Source of the DNA: Streptomyces sp. Root1304
GTDB taxonomy: Bacteria > Actinomycetota > Actinomycetes > Streptomycetales > Streptomycetaceae
Direction: 5' to 3'
NCBI RefSeq assembly: GCF_001426405.1
Contig: NZ_LMEP01000024.1
Span: 394,039 to 458,038 of the forward strand
Length of the DNA stretch: 64,000 bases
A program made the translations under genes and the position numbers. A model generated the notes under the pieces. It did not search any database, was not told the DNA's origin, and was given only the letters and a program-made list of their open reading frames with translations. How positions within the stretch are numbered: the stretch's first letter is position 1; each line of letters starts with the position of its first letter. Below are positions 16,677 through 23,794 of this stretch, piece after piece.

Positions 16677-17660
16677 TCAGCGCCCGGCGTGCAGGTCGAG
16701 ATCGGCCAGGAGCGCCCGGTGGTCCGTTCCGGCGAGGTCGAGGAAGCGGGTGCCCCTGACGGTGAAGTCGTCGGTGACCAGGACGTGGTCGATCTGGACG
16801 TACGGGGGCAGCGGGCCCTCCACGGGCCAGCTGGGGGTGCGGCCCGCGCCCGCGAGCCGGGCCGCGTCGTGGAGTCCGCCGCCGTCGAGGACGGCGCGGA
16901 AGGCGGCGTGGTCCTGGGAGGCGTTGAAGTCGCCGGCGACGAGCTGGGGGCCGCCGGGCGCGGTGGCGTCCCGCAGCTGTCCCAGTTCCCGTTTCCACAG
17001 GTCCACCTGGCCCGGCAGCGGCGGCATGGGGTGCGCGAGCTGGAGCCGTACGGTCCGGCCGCCGATCTCCGCCGTGGCGCCCGGCATGCCCATGGTCGTC
17101 GGGAGCATGTGCCAGTCGCGGAGCGGGAAGGCGCTGAGGATCACGGAGCCGGCCGAGCCGTCCTCCTCGACGGAGGCGTAGTGGGGGAGTTCGGCGGCGA
17201 AGGCCCGGGTGAGGGTGCGCCCGCAGGCGCGGTCGCACTCCGAGACGAAGACGAGCTGGGGCCGCTCGCGCCGGACGGCGGTGACGAGCGCGCCGGTGGC
17301 CCCGCTGAACTCGACGTTCGAGGCGAGGACCCGGAGCCGGGCCACCACGGGCCCCCGCGCGGTGGTGCGGTCGGGCCCGTAGGGCAGCACCGTCCAGACG
17401 GTGGCCGCGAGGACCACGGCGGCGACCGCCGCGAGGATCCGGCGGCGGGCGAGGGCGGCGAGCAGCAGTCCGAGGGCGGCGGGGACCGCGAACCAGGGGA
17501 GGAGGGAGAGCAGTTGGGGGACGGGCGTGACCGCGTCGGTGTCCAGCAGACGGCAGGCGGTGAGCACGGCGGGCGCGGCCAGGAGCAGCCCTGCGACCCA
17601 GGCCGTGACGCGGTGCCTGGGTCGGAGGGAGGGGTCGGGTCGGGGTGGGGCGGGACGCAT
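16677..17660 (-). CDS. Endonuclease/exonuclease/phosphatase family protein, membrane-anchored
   Basis: The 327-residue protein has three N-terminal hydrophobic segments (AWVAGLLLAAPAVLTA, LLSLLPWFAVPAALGLLLAALA, ILAAVAAVVLAATVWTVLP) and then an EEP-fold domain exposed outside the membrane. Catalytic signatures are LASNVEFSG, the acidic SECDR, VAGDFNASQDH and the terminal DHRALLADL. The family includes DNases, sphingomyelinases and lipid phosphatases; this membrane-linked subset is common in actinobacteria and its substrate is unknown. The start is uncertain: ATG 17660 is used, while GTG 17690 in frame lies 5 bp after the stop of the lipoprotein gene. Neither has a strong ribosome site. Confidence 0.85.
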   Translation of the reverse strand: MRPAPPRPDPSLRPRHRVTAWVAGLLLAAPAVLTACRLLDTDAVTPVPQLLSLLPWFAVPAALGLLLAALARRRILAAVAAVVLAATVWTVLPYGPDRTTARGPVVARLRVLASNVEFSGATGALVTAVRRERPQLVFVSECDRACGRTLTRAFAAELPHYASVEEDGSAGSVILSAFPLRDWHMLPTTMGMPGATAEIGGRTVRLQLAHPMPPLPGQVDLWKRELGQLRDATAPGGPQLVAGDFNASQDHAAFRAVLDGGGLHDAARLAGAGRTPSWPVEGPLPPYVQIDHVLVTDDFTVRGTRFLDLAGTDHRALLADLDLHAGR

Positions 17661-17694
17661 CACGGGTTCGGCGGCGGGGGCTCGGTCCACGCCG

Positions 17695-18126
17695 TCAGTG
17701 TCGCAGGGCCTGTCCGATCTCCGCCTTCGTATCGCCGGAGAGGGTGCGGGTGCTGCGGGCCGTGCCGGTCTTGGACTTTCCGGCGGGGACACCGTCGATG
17801 TTCAGGACGACCGAGTCGAGGAAGTTGCCCTCGCCGTCCCGGAAGGTGACCAGGACGGTGTAGTCGGCGTCCTTGTCCTTGGGGTTGGTGGCGGTGATCT
17901 CGGCGACCGTGCGGTCGCCGTCGGTGCTCGTCGGTCCGGCGGTGACGTCGCCGGTGGCGTTCACCCCGTCCTTGACCTCCTTCATCTTCTCCTCGGCGGC
18001 CGACGCGGCGGCGGCCGTGGCGGAGGCGATGATGTCGCCCGCCGTCTCCTTGGCCTGGTCGCACCCGGTGAGGGTGAGCGTGGTGGCGGCGGTGAGTCCG
18101 AGGGCGATGCCCGCGAGGCGTCTCAT
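17695..18126 (-). CDS. Small lipoprotein with FxLyD-like domain
   Basis: This 143-residue protein begins with a lipoprotein signal, LAGIALGLTAATTLTLTGC, with LTGC as the lipobox and Cys21 the expected lipidated residue. An Ala-rich helical stretch follows (ASATAAAASAAEEKMKEVKDG). The remainder (RTVAEITATNPKDKDADYTVLVTFRDGEGNFLDS) resembles a small FxLyD-type beta domain found in actinobacterial lipoproteins. The function is unknown. It starts 11 bp after the DUF7144 stop and ends 34 bp before the exonuclease/phosphatase gene, so the four small genes from 18572 down to 16422 look like one transcription unit. Confidence 0.82.
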   Translation of the reverse strand: MRRLAGIALGLTAATTLTLTGCDQAKETAGDIIASATAAAASAAEEKMKEVKDGVNATGDVTAGPTSTDGDRTVAEITATNPKDKDADYTVLVTFRDGEGNFLDSVVLNIDGVPAGKSKTGTARSTRTLSGDTKAEIGQALRH

Positions 18127-18137
18127 GGGCCGCCCCC

Positions 18138-18572
18138 TCAGTACTTCTCGTCCGGGCCGTAGGCCTCGTCCGTGGCCAGGGCCCAGATCACGAAGACCGA
18201 GATGGCCATCGAGAAGAGCGCCCACCAGGGCTGGTACGGCAGGAAGAGGAACTGGAAGAGCAGATTCAGGGAGGCCAGGGAGATACCGGCGACCCGGCCC
18301 CACTCGGCGCCCTTGAGGATGCCGAAGCCGGCGATGGCGACCACGATGCCGAGGATGAGGTGGATCCATCCCCAGGTGGTGAGGTTGAACTTGAAGACGT
18401 AGTCGCCGACGCGGGTGTAGACGTCGTCCTCGGCGATCCCTGCGATGCCCTGGAAGACGTCCATGCACCCGGTGACCAGCATGAGGACACCGGCGAAGAG
18501 GGTGCCGCCGGAGGCCCAGGCGCCGGAGGTCGAGGGGGCCGGTTTGCGCGGTGGTGCCGTGTTCTGGCTCAT
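18138..18572 (-). CDS. DUF7144 family membrane protein
   Basis: The 144-residue protein has a short cytoplasmic N-terminus and four membrane segments (about 20-42, 65-85, 92-110 and 113-130). The stretch VTGCMDVFQGIAGI, then WGWIHLILGIVVAIAGFGILKGAEWGR and LPYQPWWALFSMAISVFVIWAL is characteristic of the DUF7144 group found across actinobacteria. The role is unknown. ATG 18572 lies 37 bp downstream of the hydrolase stop (18610) on the same strand. Confidence 0.85.
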   Translation of the reverse strand: MSQNTAPPRKPAPSTSGAWASGGTLFAGVLMLVTGCMDVFQGIAGIAEDDVYTRVGDYVFKFNLTTWGWIHLILGIVVAIAGFGILKGAEWGRVAGISLASLNLLFQFLFLPYQPWWALFSMAISVFVIWALATDEAYGPDEKY

Positions 18573-18609
18573 GCCCCCATCGTCGGAGCGTTCGTACGGT
18601 TCCGAACGT

Positions 18610-19431
18610 TCAGTTGAGCCGAACGAGTGAGCGGAGGTAGCTCTCCAGTACGGCGTCGAACTCCTCGGTCCGCTCCAGGTTGGGCAGGTGCGCGGCCCGC
18701 TCGATCACGGCGAGCGTGGAGTCGGGGAGCAGCGCGTGCATGCCCTCGGCGTCCGCGACGGGGGTGTAGGAGTCGTCCCGGCCGACGACGACGAGCGCGG
18801 GCACGGAGACGGTGGTGAGCAGCTCGCGGTAGTCGGGGCGTTCGGCCCGGCCGCGCAGGGCGGCGGCGGCACCGGCGGGGTCGCTGGAGCGCATCATGCG
18901 GTGGACGTGCGGGGCCGCGTGGGTGTTGTACGGGGCGACCATCCGGTCCAGCACCTCGTCGGCGTACTCCCGCATCGCCTCCGCGCCGCCGGCGAGCAGC
19001 CGGTCGGCCATGGCGTTGCGGGTGGACCTGCCGTCCTCGGTCTCGGCGGCGGGGAAGGTGTCGGCGAGGACGAGGCCCCGGACGCGCCCGGGGTGGCGGC
19101 GGTAGAGCTCCATGGCGATCTGGCCGCCCATGGAGAGACCGGCGAGGACGAAGCCGTCGACCTCCAGCCGGTCGGCGAGGGCGACGAGGTCCTCGGCGAA
19201 GTCCCCGAGGAGGGTGCGGCGGGGGGCGGTCGCGTCCGGCTTCGCGCCGAGGGGCGTGCGGCCGTAGCCGCGCAGGTCCGGGGCGATCACCCGGTGGGTG
19301 CGGGAGAAGCGGTCGATCTGCGGCTGCCACATGGTGTGGTCGAAGGGGTGGCCGTGGACGAGGAGGAGGGCGGGGCCCTCGCCCCGGTCCTCGTAGGCGA
19401 TCTCGGTGTCGGCGATGCGTGCGGTGTACAT
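18610..19431 (-). CDS. Alpha/beta hydrolase
   Basis: A 273-residue single-domain alpha/beta hydrolase. The oxyanion-hole motif LLVHGHPFDHTMW is at about residue 23, the nucleophile elbow GLSMGGQ is at about residue 100, a catalytic Asp is expected in VVVGRDDSYTP and the catalytic His in ERAAHLPNLERTEEF. It acts on an ester or related bond of a small molecule; the substrate is not predictable, although similarity to 3-oxoadipate enol-lactonase-type and haloperoxidase-type enzymes is general. The gene is preceded by a 15-bp inverted repeat. Confidence 0.88.
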   Translation of the reverse strand: MYTARIADTEIAYEDRGEGPALLLVHGHPFDHTMWQPQIDRFSRTHRVIAPDLRGYGRTPLGAKPDATAPRRTLLGDFAEDLVALADRLEVDGFVLAGLSMGGQIAMELYRRHPGRVRGLVLADTFPAAETEDGRSTRNAMADRLLAGGAEAMREYADEVLDRMVAPYNTHAAPHVHRMMRSSDPAGAAAALRGRAERPDYRELLTTVSVPALVVVGRDDSYTPVADAEGMHALLPDSTLAVIERAAHLPNLERTEEFDAVLESYLRSLVRLN

Positions 19432-19440
19432 GACCGCAGG

Positions 19441-19484
19441 CTAGGGCCTGTCGTCAACGACGGGAGTGTGACGACAGGCCCTAG
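19441..19484. repeat. 15-bp perfect inverted repeat (CTAGGGCCTGTCGTC)
   Basis: CTAGGGCCTGTCGTC (19441-19455) and its exact complement (19470-19484) flank 14 nt. It lies upstream of both flanking divergent genes, so a terminator role is not expected. Its first 13 bases recur at 39233-39245 next to a decayed gene. It may be a miniature element or scar rather than a terminator. Confidence 0.65.
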
Positions 19485-19676
19485 GTCAGCCGCAACTGCC
19501 GGGTGCGATGAGGTCGTTGTGCCCGGTGCGCCGGGGTCGGCCGACGGCGCTCCGGCACCGCGCCCACCCGGGCTCTCCTGCCGCGCCGCCGCCCTCCGGT
19601 TGCGACGGGCGGGGCCCGGGTGTGCCCTGGAGGGTGCGGGAAGCAGCAGGGGGGCGAGAGCGAAGGAGCTCCTGCC

Positions 19677-20081
19677 ATGGCCGCACACGCAGCGGTGCCC
19701 ACGCGGCGCCAGTTCAGTACGCACGGCTGGGGGCTCCCGGTCACGACCGGTGTCCTGTACGGCCTCTACGCGGCGACCGTCGCCCGCCAGGGCGGCCCCA
19801 CCACCCTCGGGCAGCTGTGGCTCGGCATCGTGTCGGCCGTGGTCCTCGCCGGTGGCCTGTACGCCCTGCGGGCCTACGGCCACCGGCTCCCCCGCGAGCT
19901 GCGGGCCGCGGCCTGGGGCACCCTGACGGGCATCGCGGCCGGTTTCCTCTTCAGCCTGTCCGGCGCCAGCGTGCTGTCGTCGAGCGGGCTGGGCCTCACC
20001 TTCGCCGGGGTCGCCGCCGCCGGCTCGTACTACCTCTTCTACACCCACGAGGACGCGGCGGGCCGCCCCGCGCCGTACTGA
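19677..20081 (+). CDS. Small membrane protein, unknown function
   Basis: The 134-residue protein carries four likely membrane segments (GLPVTTGVLYGLYAATV, LWLGIVSAVVLAGGLYALRAYG, AAAWGTLTGIAAGFLFSLSG, GLGLTFAGVAAAGSYYLFY). I do not recognise a named family. ATG 19677 has a GAAGGAG ribosome site 7 nt upstream, which decides this start over an upstream in-frame ATG. The last 43 bp overlap the end of the convergent gene at 20039. Confidence 0.72.
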   Translation: MAAHAAVPTRRQFSTHGWGLPVTTGVLYGLYAATVARQGGPTTLGQLWLGIVSAVVLAGGLYALRAYGHRLPRELRAAAWGTLTGIAAGFLFSLSGASVLSSSGLGLTFAGVAAAGSYYLFYTHEDAAGRPAPY

Positions 20082-20602
20082 CCGGCCCCGCCCCTTCCGC
20101 CGTGGCGGCGGCGCCGGTGGTACGCGACCGCGACGGCGGCCAGCAGCACCGGCCAGGCCAGCAGCGGCGCGTAGCAGGCGATCAGCAGGGCGTCCTGGGC
20201 CGGTGAGGCCGGGACGCCCGGCCCCAGGCCCGCGTAGGAGGCGTACGCGCCCCAGCCCGCGATGGCGCACAGCCCCGCCACTCCGGCGAGGGCGGCGCCC
20301 GTCGCGGCCGTCGGGTTCACCCGGCGTCCGCCGAGGAACGGCAGCCGGCGGGGGAAGACCTCGCCCCAGGAGCGGACGAGCCCCAGGGTCAGGAAGGCCA
20401 GGAGTTCGGACACGACGCTGAGGGAGACCACGTACACCGACTCCCCGAAACGGAGGGGGCCGAGTCCGCTGTCCTGGGTGACCGGGAGTCCGGCGACCAG
20501 GGCGATCCGCCACAGGCCGGACGGGAGGGTGACGAGGGGGACGGCGTGGGCGGCCAGGACGGCCCAACGGGGCACGTCCGGAAGGGCCTTGAGCTTCATC
20601 AT
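20039..20602 (-). CDS. Membrane protein, unknown function, with twin palindromes upstream
   Basis: This 187-residue protein has four or five hydrophobic segments (WAVLAAHAVPLVTLPSGLWRIALV, VYVVSLSVVSELLAFLTLGLV, AATGAALAGVAGLCAIAGWGAYA, LIACYAPLLAWPVLLAAVAVAYH) and a basic cytoplasmic tail RRRRHGG. No named family is recognised. ATG 20602 begins a double Met start (MMKLKALP); both are possible. Two 17-bp palindromes lie 92-130 bp upstream and probably bind a regulator encoded elsewhere. Its 3' end overlaps the convergent membrane-protein gene by 43 bp. Confidence 0.7.
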   Translation of the reverse strand: MMKLKALPDVPRWAVLAAHAVPLVTLPSGLWRIALVAGLPVTQDSGLGPLRFGESVYVVSLSVVSELLAFLTLGLVRSWGEVFPRRLPFLGGRRVNPTAATGAALAGVAGLCAIAGWGAYASYAGLGPGVPASPAQDALLIACYAPLLAWPVLLAAVAVAYHRRRRHGGRGGAGQYGAGRPAASSWV

Positions 20603-20693
20603 GCGTCCAGCCTCGCGCCGCGGCCGGTCCCGCACGTCGCCCCGGCGACCGGTCCGCCTCCGCCGCGCGGGGGAGACGGGGTCGTCCGGGAGT

Positions 20694-20732
20694 GACAACC
20701 CCGGGTGGTCGCTCCGACAACCGCGGGTTGTC
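20694..20732. promoter_or_regulatory. Twin palindromic operator candidate
   Basis: GACAACCCCGGGTGGTC (20694-20710) and GACAACCGCGGGTTGTC (20716-20732) share the form GACAACC-NNN-GGTTGTC; the second is perfect and the first has one mismatch. Their centres are 22 bp apart, about two helical turns, so two dimers would bind the same face of the DNA. The nearest downstream start is the membrane-protein gene at 20602. Confidence 0.6.
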
Positions 20733-20769
20733 GCTCGTGATCCGGCGCGGTCGGCCCGCCCGCGCGACC

Positions 20770-21141
20770 CTAGCGTCCGCGCGGAGTCGTCTGCTGGACG
20801 GCCCAGCGGTTGCCGTCCGGGTCGGCGAAGTAGACGAACGAACCCCACGGCAGGTCCGAGATCTCGCCGACCTCGATCCCGCGCGCGGTGAGCTCGCGGT
20901 GGGCCTCCTCGATGTCGGTGACGACGACCTGCATGTTGTCGAGGGAGCCCGGGGCCATCTCGGTGAGCCCCCTGCCGAAGGCGATCGAGCAGGCCGAGCC
21001 CGGCGGGGTCATCTGGACGAAGCGGATGTCCTCGCTGACGGTCACGTCGTGGTCGGCGTGGAAGCCGACCCGCTCGTAGAAGGCCTTGGCGCGGTCGACA
21101 TCGGTGACGGGGACCGCGACCAGTTCCAGCTTGATGTCCAT
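20770..21141 (-). CDS. VOC (glyoxalase/bleomycin-resistance fold) protein
   Basis: The 123-residue protein has the paired beta-alpha-beta-beta-beta modules of the vicinal oxygen chelate fold: ELVAVPVTDVDRAKAFYERVGF at the start and WGSFVYFADPDGNRWAVQQ at the end. Possible metal ligands are few, since the usual N-terminal His is replaced, so it may be a binding protein or a divergent lyase or dioxygenase. The substrate is unknown. It is monocistronic as far as can be seen, starting at ATG 21141. Confidence 0.85.
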   Translation of the reverse strand: MDIKLELVAVPVTDVDRAKAFYERVGFHADHDVTVSEDIRFVQMTPPGSACSIAFGRGLTEMAPGSLDNMQVVVTDIEEAHRELTARGIEVGEISDLPWGSFVYFADPDGNRWAVQQTTPRGR

Positions 21142-21206
21142 GGGGGCATCATGCGCCCGGCGCGGGCCGGGCGCACGACGCCGGGGCCGGGGCCGGTCGC
21201 CCGCCC

Positions 21207-21300
21207 GTCTCGCCCACGCGTCCGTGTCGCCTACGCGCCCGTCTCGCCCACGCGTCCGTCTCGCCTACGCGTCCGTGTCGCCTACGCGTCCGTCTCGCCC
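21207..21300. repeat. 17-bp tandem repeat reaching into the uspA 3' end
   Basis: Five full copies and a partial sixth of a 17-bp unit of the form GTCTCGCCCACGCGTCC (variants GTGTCGCCTACGCGTCC) run from 21207. The uspA stop codon (21282-21284) and last four codons lie inside the array; each unit with CTACG carries the same potential TAG on the reverse strand. Confidence 0.8.
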
Positions 21301-21719
21301 CGGACCACGACCACCGGGCACGGCGCGTGCTGGGTGACGTGCGAGGAGACCGAGCCGAGCATCGCCGCCTTGAAGCCGCTGTACCCCCGGTCGCCGACGA
21401 CGAGCAGGGACGCGCCCTTCGCGGCGTCGAGCAGGGCCTGCGGGGCGTTGCCGCCGACCACCGTGCGGGTGGTGGCGGCGGCCTCCTGCGGGGTGAGGGT
21501 CTGGTCGATCGACTCGTCGAGGATCTGCTTCGCGAGCCGCTCGGGGTCGAACTCCGCCGGTACGCCGGGCATCAGCGTCGCCCACGAGGCCGGGTACTCC
21601 CAGCTGATCACCGTCTGCAGGGAGTCCCCGGTCAGGGCGGCCTGCCCGGCCGCCCACTTCAACGCCCTCAGAGCGGGCTCCGATCCGTCCACGCCCACCA
21701 CGATCCTGCCGCCGGCCAT
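21282..21719 (-). CDS. Universal stress protein (UspA family)
   Basis: The 145-residue protein is a single Usp domain. It has the opening strand IVVGVDGSEPALRALKWAA and the nucleotide-binding signature near the C-terminus, LLVVGDRGYSGFKAAMLGSVSSHVTQHAPCPVVVV, which matches G-x2-G-x9-G-S/T of ATP-binding members. Usp proteins act in the cytoplasm under stress or dormancy; no specific partner is indicated. ATG 21719 is chosen because homologues begin just before the first strand. The last codons and the stop codon overlap a tandem repeat. Confidence 0.9.
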   Translation of the reverse strand: MAGGRIVVGVDGSEPALRALKWAAGQAALTGDSLQTVISWEYPASWATLMPGVPAEFDPERLAKQILDESIDQTLTPQEAAATTRTVVGGNAPQALLDAAKGASLLVVGDRGYSGFKAAMLGSVSSHVTQHAPCPVVVVRGETDA

Positions 21720-21783
21720 GGCCGACCTCCGTTTCGCTGTCGGGAACCCCCGGAAGGGCCTCCCCCACAACGTAACAAACCGA

Positions 21784-22407
21784 TCAATCCAGACGAAGGT
21801 CGGCCAACTGCTTCTCGAACGGGACGATCTCGTCCTCGTCCTCCCGGCGGCCGGGGCGCCCCGCGACCGTGTCGGCGAACTCGTTGCCCGCCCGGGTGAT
21901 CCGGGTGGGCAGGCCCTCGGTGAACTCGTCGCCGCCCGAACCCCAGTCCTCCGAGGCCGCGTAGACGGCGGTCGGGACGACGAGGGCCCGCAGATAGGCG
22001 AAGAGCGGCCGCATGGCGTGGTCGAGGACCAGGGAGTGCCGGGCGGTGCCGCCGGTCGCCCCGATCAGGACCGGGGTGCCGGTCAGCGCGGCCGGGTCGA
22101 TCAGGTCGAAGAACGACTTGAACAGACCGCTGTAGGAGGCCGTGAAGACGGGGCTGACGGCGATGACGCCGTCCGCGCCCGTCACCGTGTCGATGGCCTC
22201 CTGGAGCTTCTCCGAGGGGAAGCCGGTGACGAAGTTCTTCGCGATGTCGACGGCCAGGTCGCGCAGTTCGACGACCTGGACGTCGACGGCGTACTCCTGC
22301 TCGGCCAGCCGGTACCGCGCGGCCTGGAGGAGCCGGTCGGCGAGCAGCCGGGTGGAGGACGGGGCGCTGAGTCCGGCGGAGACGGCGACCAGCTTCAGGG
22401 TCTGCAT
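21784..22407 (-). CDS. NADPH-dependent FMN reductase (CE1759-like)
   Basis: A 207-residue flavodoxin-like reductase. The N-terminal LVAVSAGLSAPSSTRLLADRLL binds the FMN phosphate, and GVIAVSPVFTASYSGLFKSFFDLID with IGATGGTARHSLVLDHAMRPLFAYL is the family core. It should reduce FMN with NAD(P)H and supply FMNH2 to the luciferase-like monooxygenase encoded 4 bp upstream. The pairing of these two genes is known as CE1758/CE1759 from corynebacteria. Both are probably controlled from the palindrome at 23532. Confidence 0.88.
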   Translation of the reverse strand: MQTLKLVAVSAGLSAPSSTRLLADRLLQAARYRLAEQEYAVDVQVVELRDLAVDIAKNFVTGFPSEKLQEAIDTVTGADGVIAVSPVFTASYSGLFKSFFDLIDPAALTGTPVLIGATGGTARHSLVLDHAMRPLFAYLRALVVPTAVYAASEDWGSGGDEFTEGLPTRITRAGNEFADTVAGRPGRREDEDEIVPFEKQLADLRLD

Positions 22408-22411
22408 GGGG

Positions 22412-23491
22412 TCAGACCTCCTTCGAGGCGAGGACGGCGGGGTGCAGCGGGGCGCTCTCCGGCACGCCGGCCGGGCGCAGGTTCGCGAACTCCTTGCGGA
22501 GCACCGGGACGACCTCCTCGCCGAGCAGGTCGAGCTGCTCCAGGACCGTCTTGAGCGGCAGTCCGGCGTGGTCGACCAGGAACAGCTGGCGCTGGTAGTC
22601 GCCCACGTAGTCGCGGAACGACAGGGTGCGCTCGATGACCTCCTGCGGGGAGCCGACGGTCAGCGGGGTCTCGCGGGTGAACTCCTCCATGGAGGGGCCG
22701 TGGCCGTAGACCGGCGCGTTGTCGAAGTACGGGCGGAAGTCCCGTACGGCGTCCTGCGAGTTCTTCCTCATGAACACCTGGCCGCCGAGGCCGACGATGG
22801 CCTGCTCGGGGGTGCCGTGCCCGTAGTGGGCGTACCGCTGGCGGTAGAGCCGGACCATCTTCTCGGTGTGCTGCTTGGGCCAGAAGATGTGGTTCGCGAA
22901 GAAGCCGTCGCCGTAGTACGCGGCCTGCTCGGCGATCTCGGGGGAGCGGATGGAGCCGTGCCAGACGAACGGCGGGACGCCGTCGAGCGGGCGGGGGGTG
23001 GACGTGAAGCCCTGGAGGGCGCTGCGGAACTTGCCCTCCCAGTCGACCACGTCCTCCCTCCACAGCTTGTGGAGGAGCGCGTAGTGCTCGATCGCGAGCG
23101 GGATGCCCTGGCGGATGTCCTGGCCGAACCACGGGTAGACCGGGCCCGTGTTGCCGCGGCCCATCATCAGGTCCACGCGTCCGTCGGCGAGGTGCTGGAG
23201 GGTCGCGTAGTCCTCGGCGATCTTCACCGGGTCGTTGGTGGTGATCAGGGTCGTCGAGGTGGACAGGATCAGGTTCTCGGTGCGGGCGGCGATGTGCCCG
23301 AGGAGGGTGGTGGGGGAGGACGGCACGAACGGCGGGTTGTGGTGCTCGCCGGTCGCGAAGACGTCGAGCCCGACCTCCTCGGCCTTGAGCGCGATGGCAA
23401 CGGTGTTCTTGATGCGCTCGTGCTCGGTGGGGGTGCGGCCGGTGGTGGGGTCGGTCGTCACGTCGCCGACGGTGAAGATCCCGAACTGCAT
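22412..23491 (-). CDS. Luciferase-like FMN-dependent monooxygenase (CE1758-like)
   Basis: The 359-residue protein is a bacterial luciferase-like (LLM) TIM-barrel monooxygenase. Recognisable parts are FGIFTVGD at the start, GLDVFATGEHHNPPFVPSSP, LISTSTTLITTNDPVKIAEDYATLQHLADGRVDLMMGRGNTGPVYPWFG and the TVGSPQEVIERTLSFRDYVGDYQRQL end. It uses FMNH2, presumably from the reductase encoded next, and O2; the substrate is unknown. ATG 23491 has a GAGAGG ribosome site. Upstream lies a nearly perfect 18-bp palindrome, likely an operator. Confidence 0.88.
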   Translation of the reverse strand: MQFGIFTVGDVTTDPTTGRTPTEHERIKNTVAIALKAEEVGLDVFATGEHHNPPFVPSSPTTLLGHIAARTENLILSTSTTLITTNDPVKIAEDYATLQHLADGRVDLMMGRGNTGPVYPWFGQDIRQGIPLAIEHYALLHKLWREDVVDWEGKFRSALQGFTSTPRPLDGVPPFVWHGSIRSPEIAEQAAYYGDGFFANHIFWPKQHTEKMVRLYRQRYAHYGHGTPEQAIVGLGGQVFMRKNSQDAVRDFRPYFDNAPVYGHGPSMEEFTRETPLTVGSPQEVIERTLSFRDYVGDYQRQLFLVDHAGLPLKTVLEQLDLLGEEVVPVLRKEFANLRPAGVPESAPLHPAVLASKEV

Positions 23492-23531
23492 CGTGCTCAC
23501 CTCTCGAGGTTCCTGGCTACTGCCCGACTTG

Positions 23532-23549
23532 TGGTTGAATCTTAAACCA
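23532..23549 (-). promoter_or_regulatory. Candidate operator of the monooxygenase/reductase operon
   Basis: Read on the reverse strand, TGGTTTAAGATTCAACCA is a palindrome with one mismatched pair (TGGTTnAA-GA-TTnAACCA), 41 bp before the monooxygenase start. The AT-rich core TTGAATnTTAAA resembles MarR-type operators; no such regulator gene is adjacent. Confidence 0.55.
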
Positions 23550-23602
23550 TCCGGCTCAACGGTGCCACCCCCCGTCCTATTCCGGCCCGTACCCTGGACC
23601 GC

Positions 23603-23746
23603 ATGGCCGAGGAGAAGACGTACGACAACGAGCGCTGGAAGGAGCGGGGCGTGATGCTCCGCGTCTTCGTGTACGTCTTCGCGACACACGCCTTCGCGGG
23701 CTTCGTCTGGCTGCTCTTCTACGTGGGGCAGAACGCCCAGAAGTGA
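23603..23746 (+). CDS. DUF6126 family small membrane protein
   Basis: A 47-residue protein starting at ATG 23603 and ending at TGA 23746. It begins MAEEKTYDNERWKERGVM, then has one membrane helix (LRVFVYVFATHAFAGFVWLLFYV) and a short tail. The pattern of a charged 18-residue head and one helix with conserved H-A-F-A-G-F matches DUF6126 proteins of Streptomyces. The function is unknown. It lies between the monooxygenase (divergent) and cobL, 48 bp before the latter. Confidence 0.75.
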   Translation: MAEEKTYDNERWKERGVMLRVFVYVFATHAFAGFVWLLFYVGQNAQK

Positions 23747-23794
23747 GCGCCACCACGTGCCGCCGGCCGGCGGCCCTCACGTAGAGTCCCCGAC

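Noticed and set aside
14334..17849. A forward open frame of about 1171 codons opposite the FUSC and exonuclease genes
   Set aside because: Low-complexity GDGE-rich translation; the reverse strand has several well-recognised genes.
21207..21300. 17-bp repeats considered as a CRISPR array
   Set aside because: Units are contiguous with no spacers; it is a tandem repeat.
23577..23780. A reverse open frame opposite the DUF6126 gene
   Set aside because: Arg/Ser-rich shadow; the forward strand has a conserved small membrane protein.
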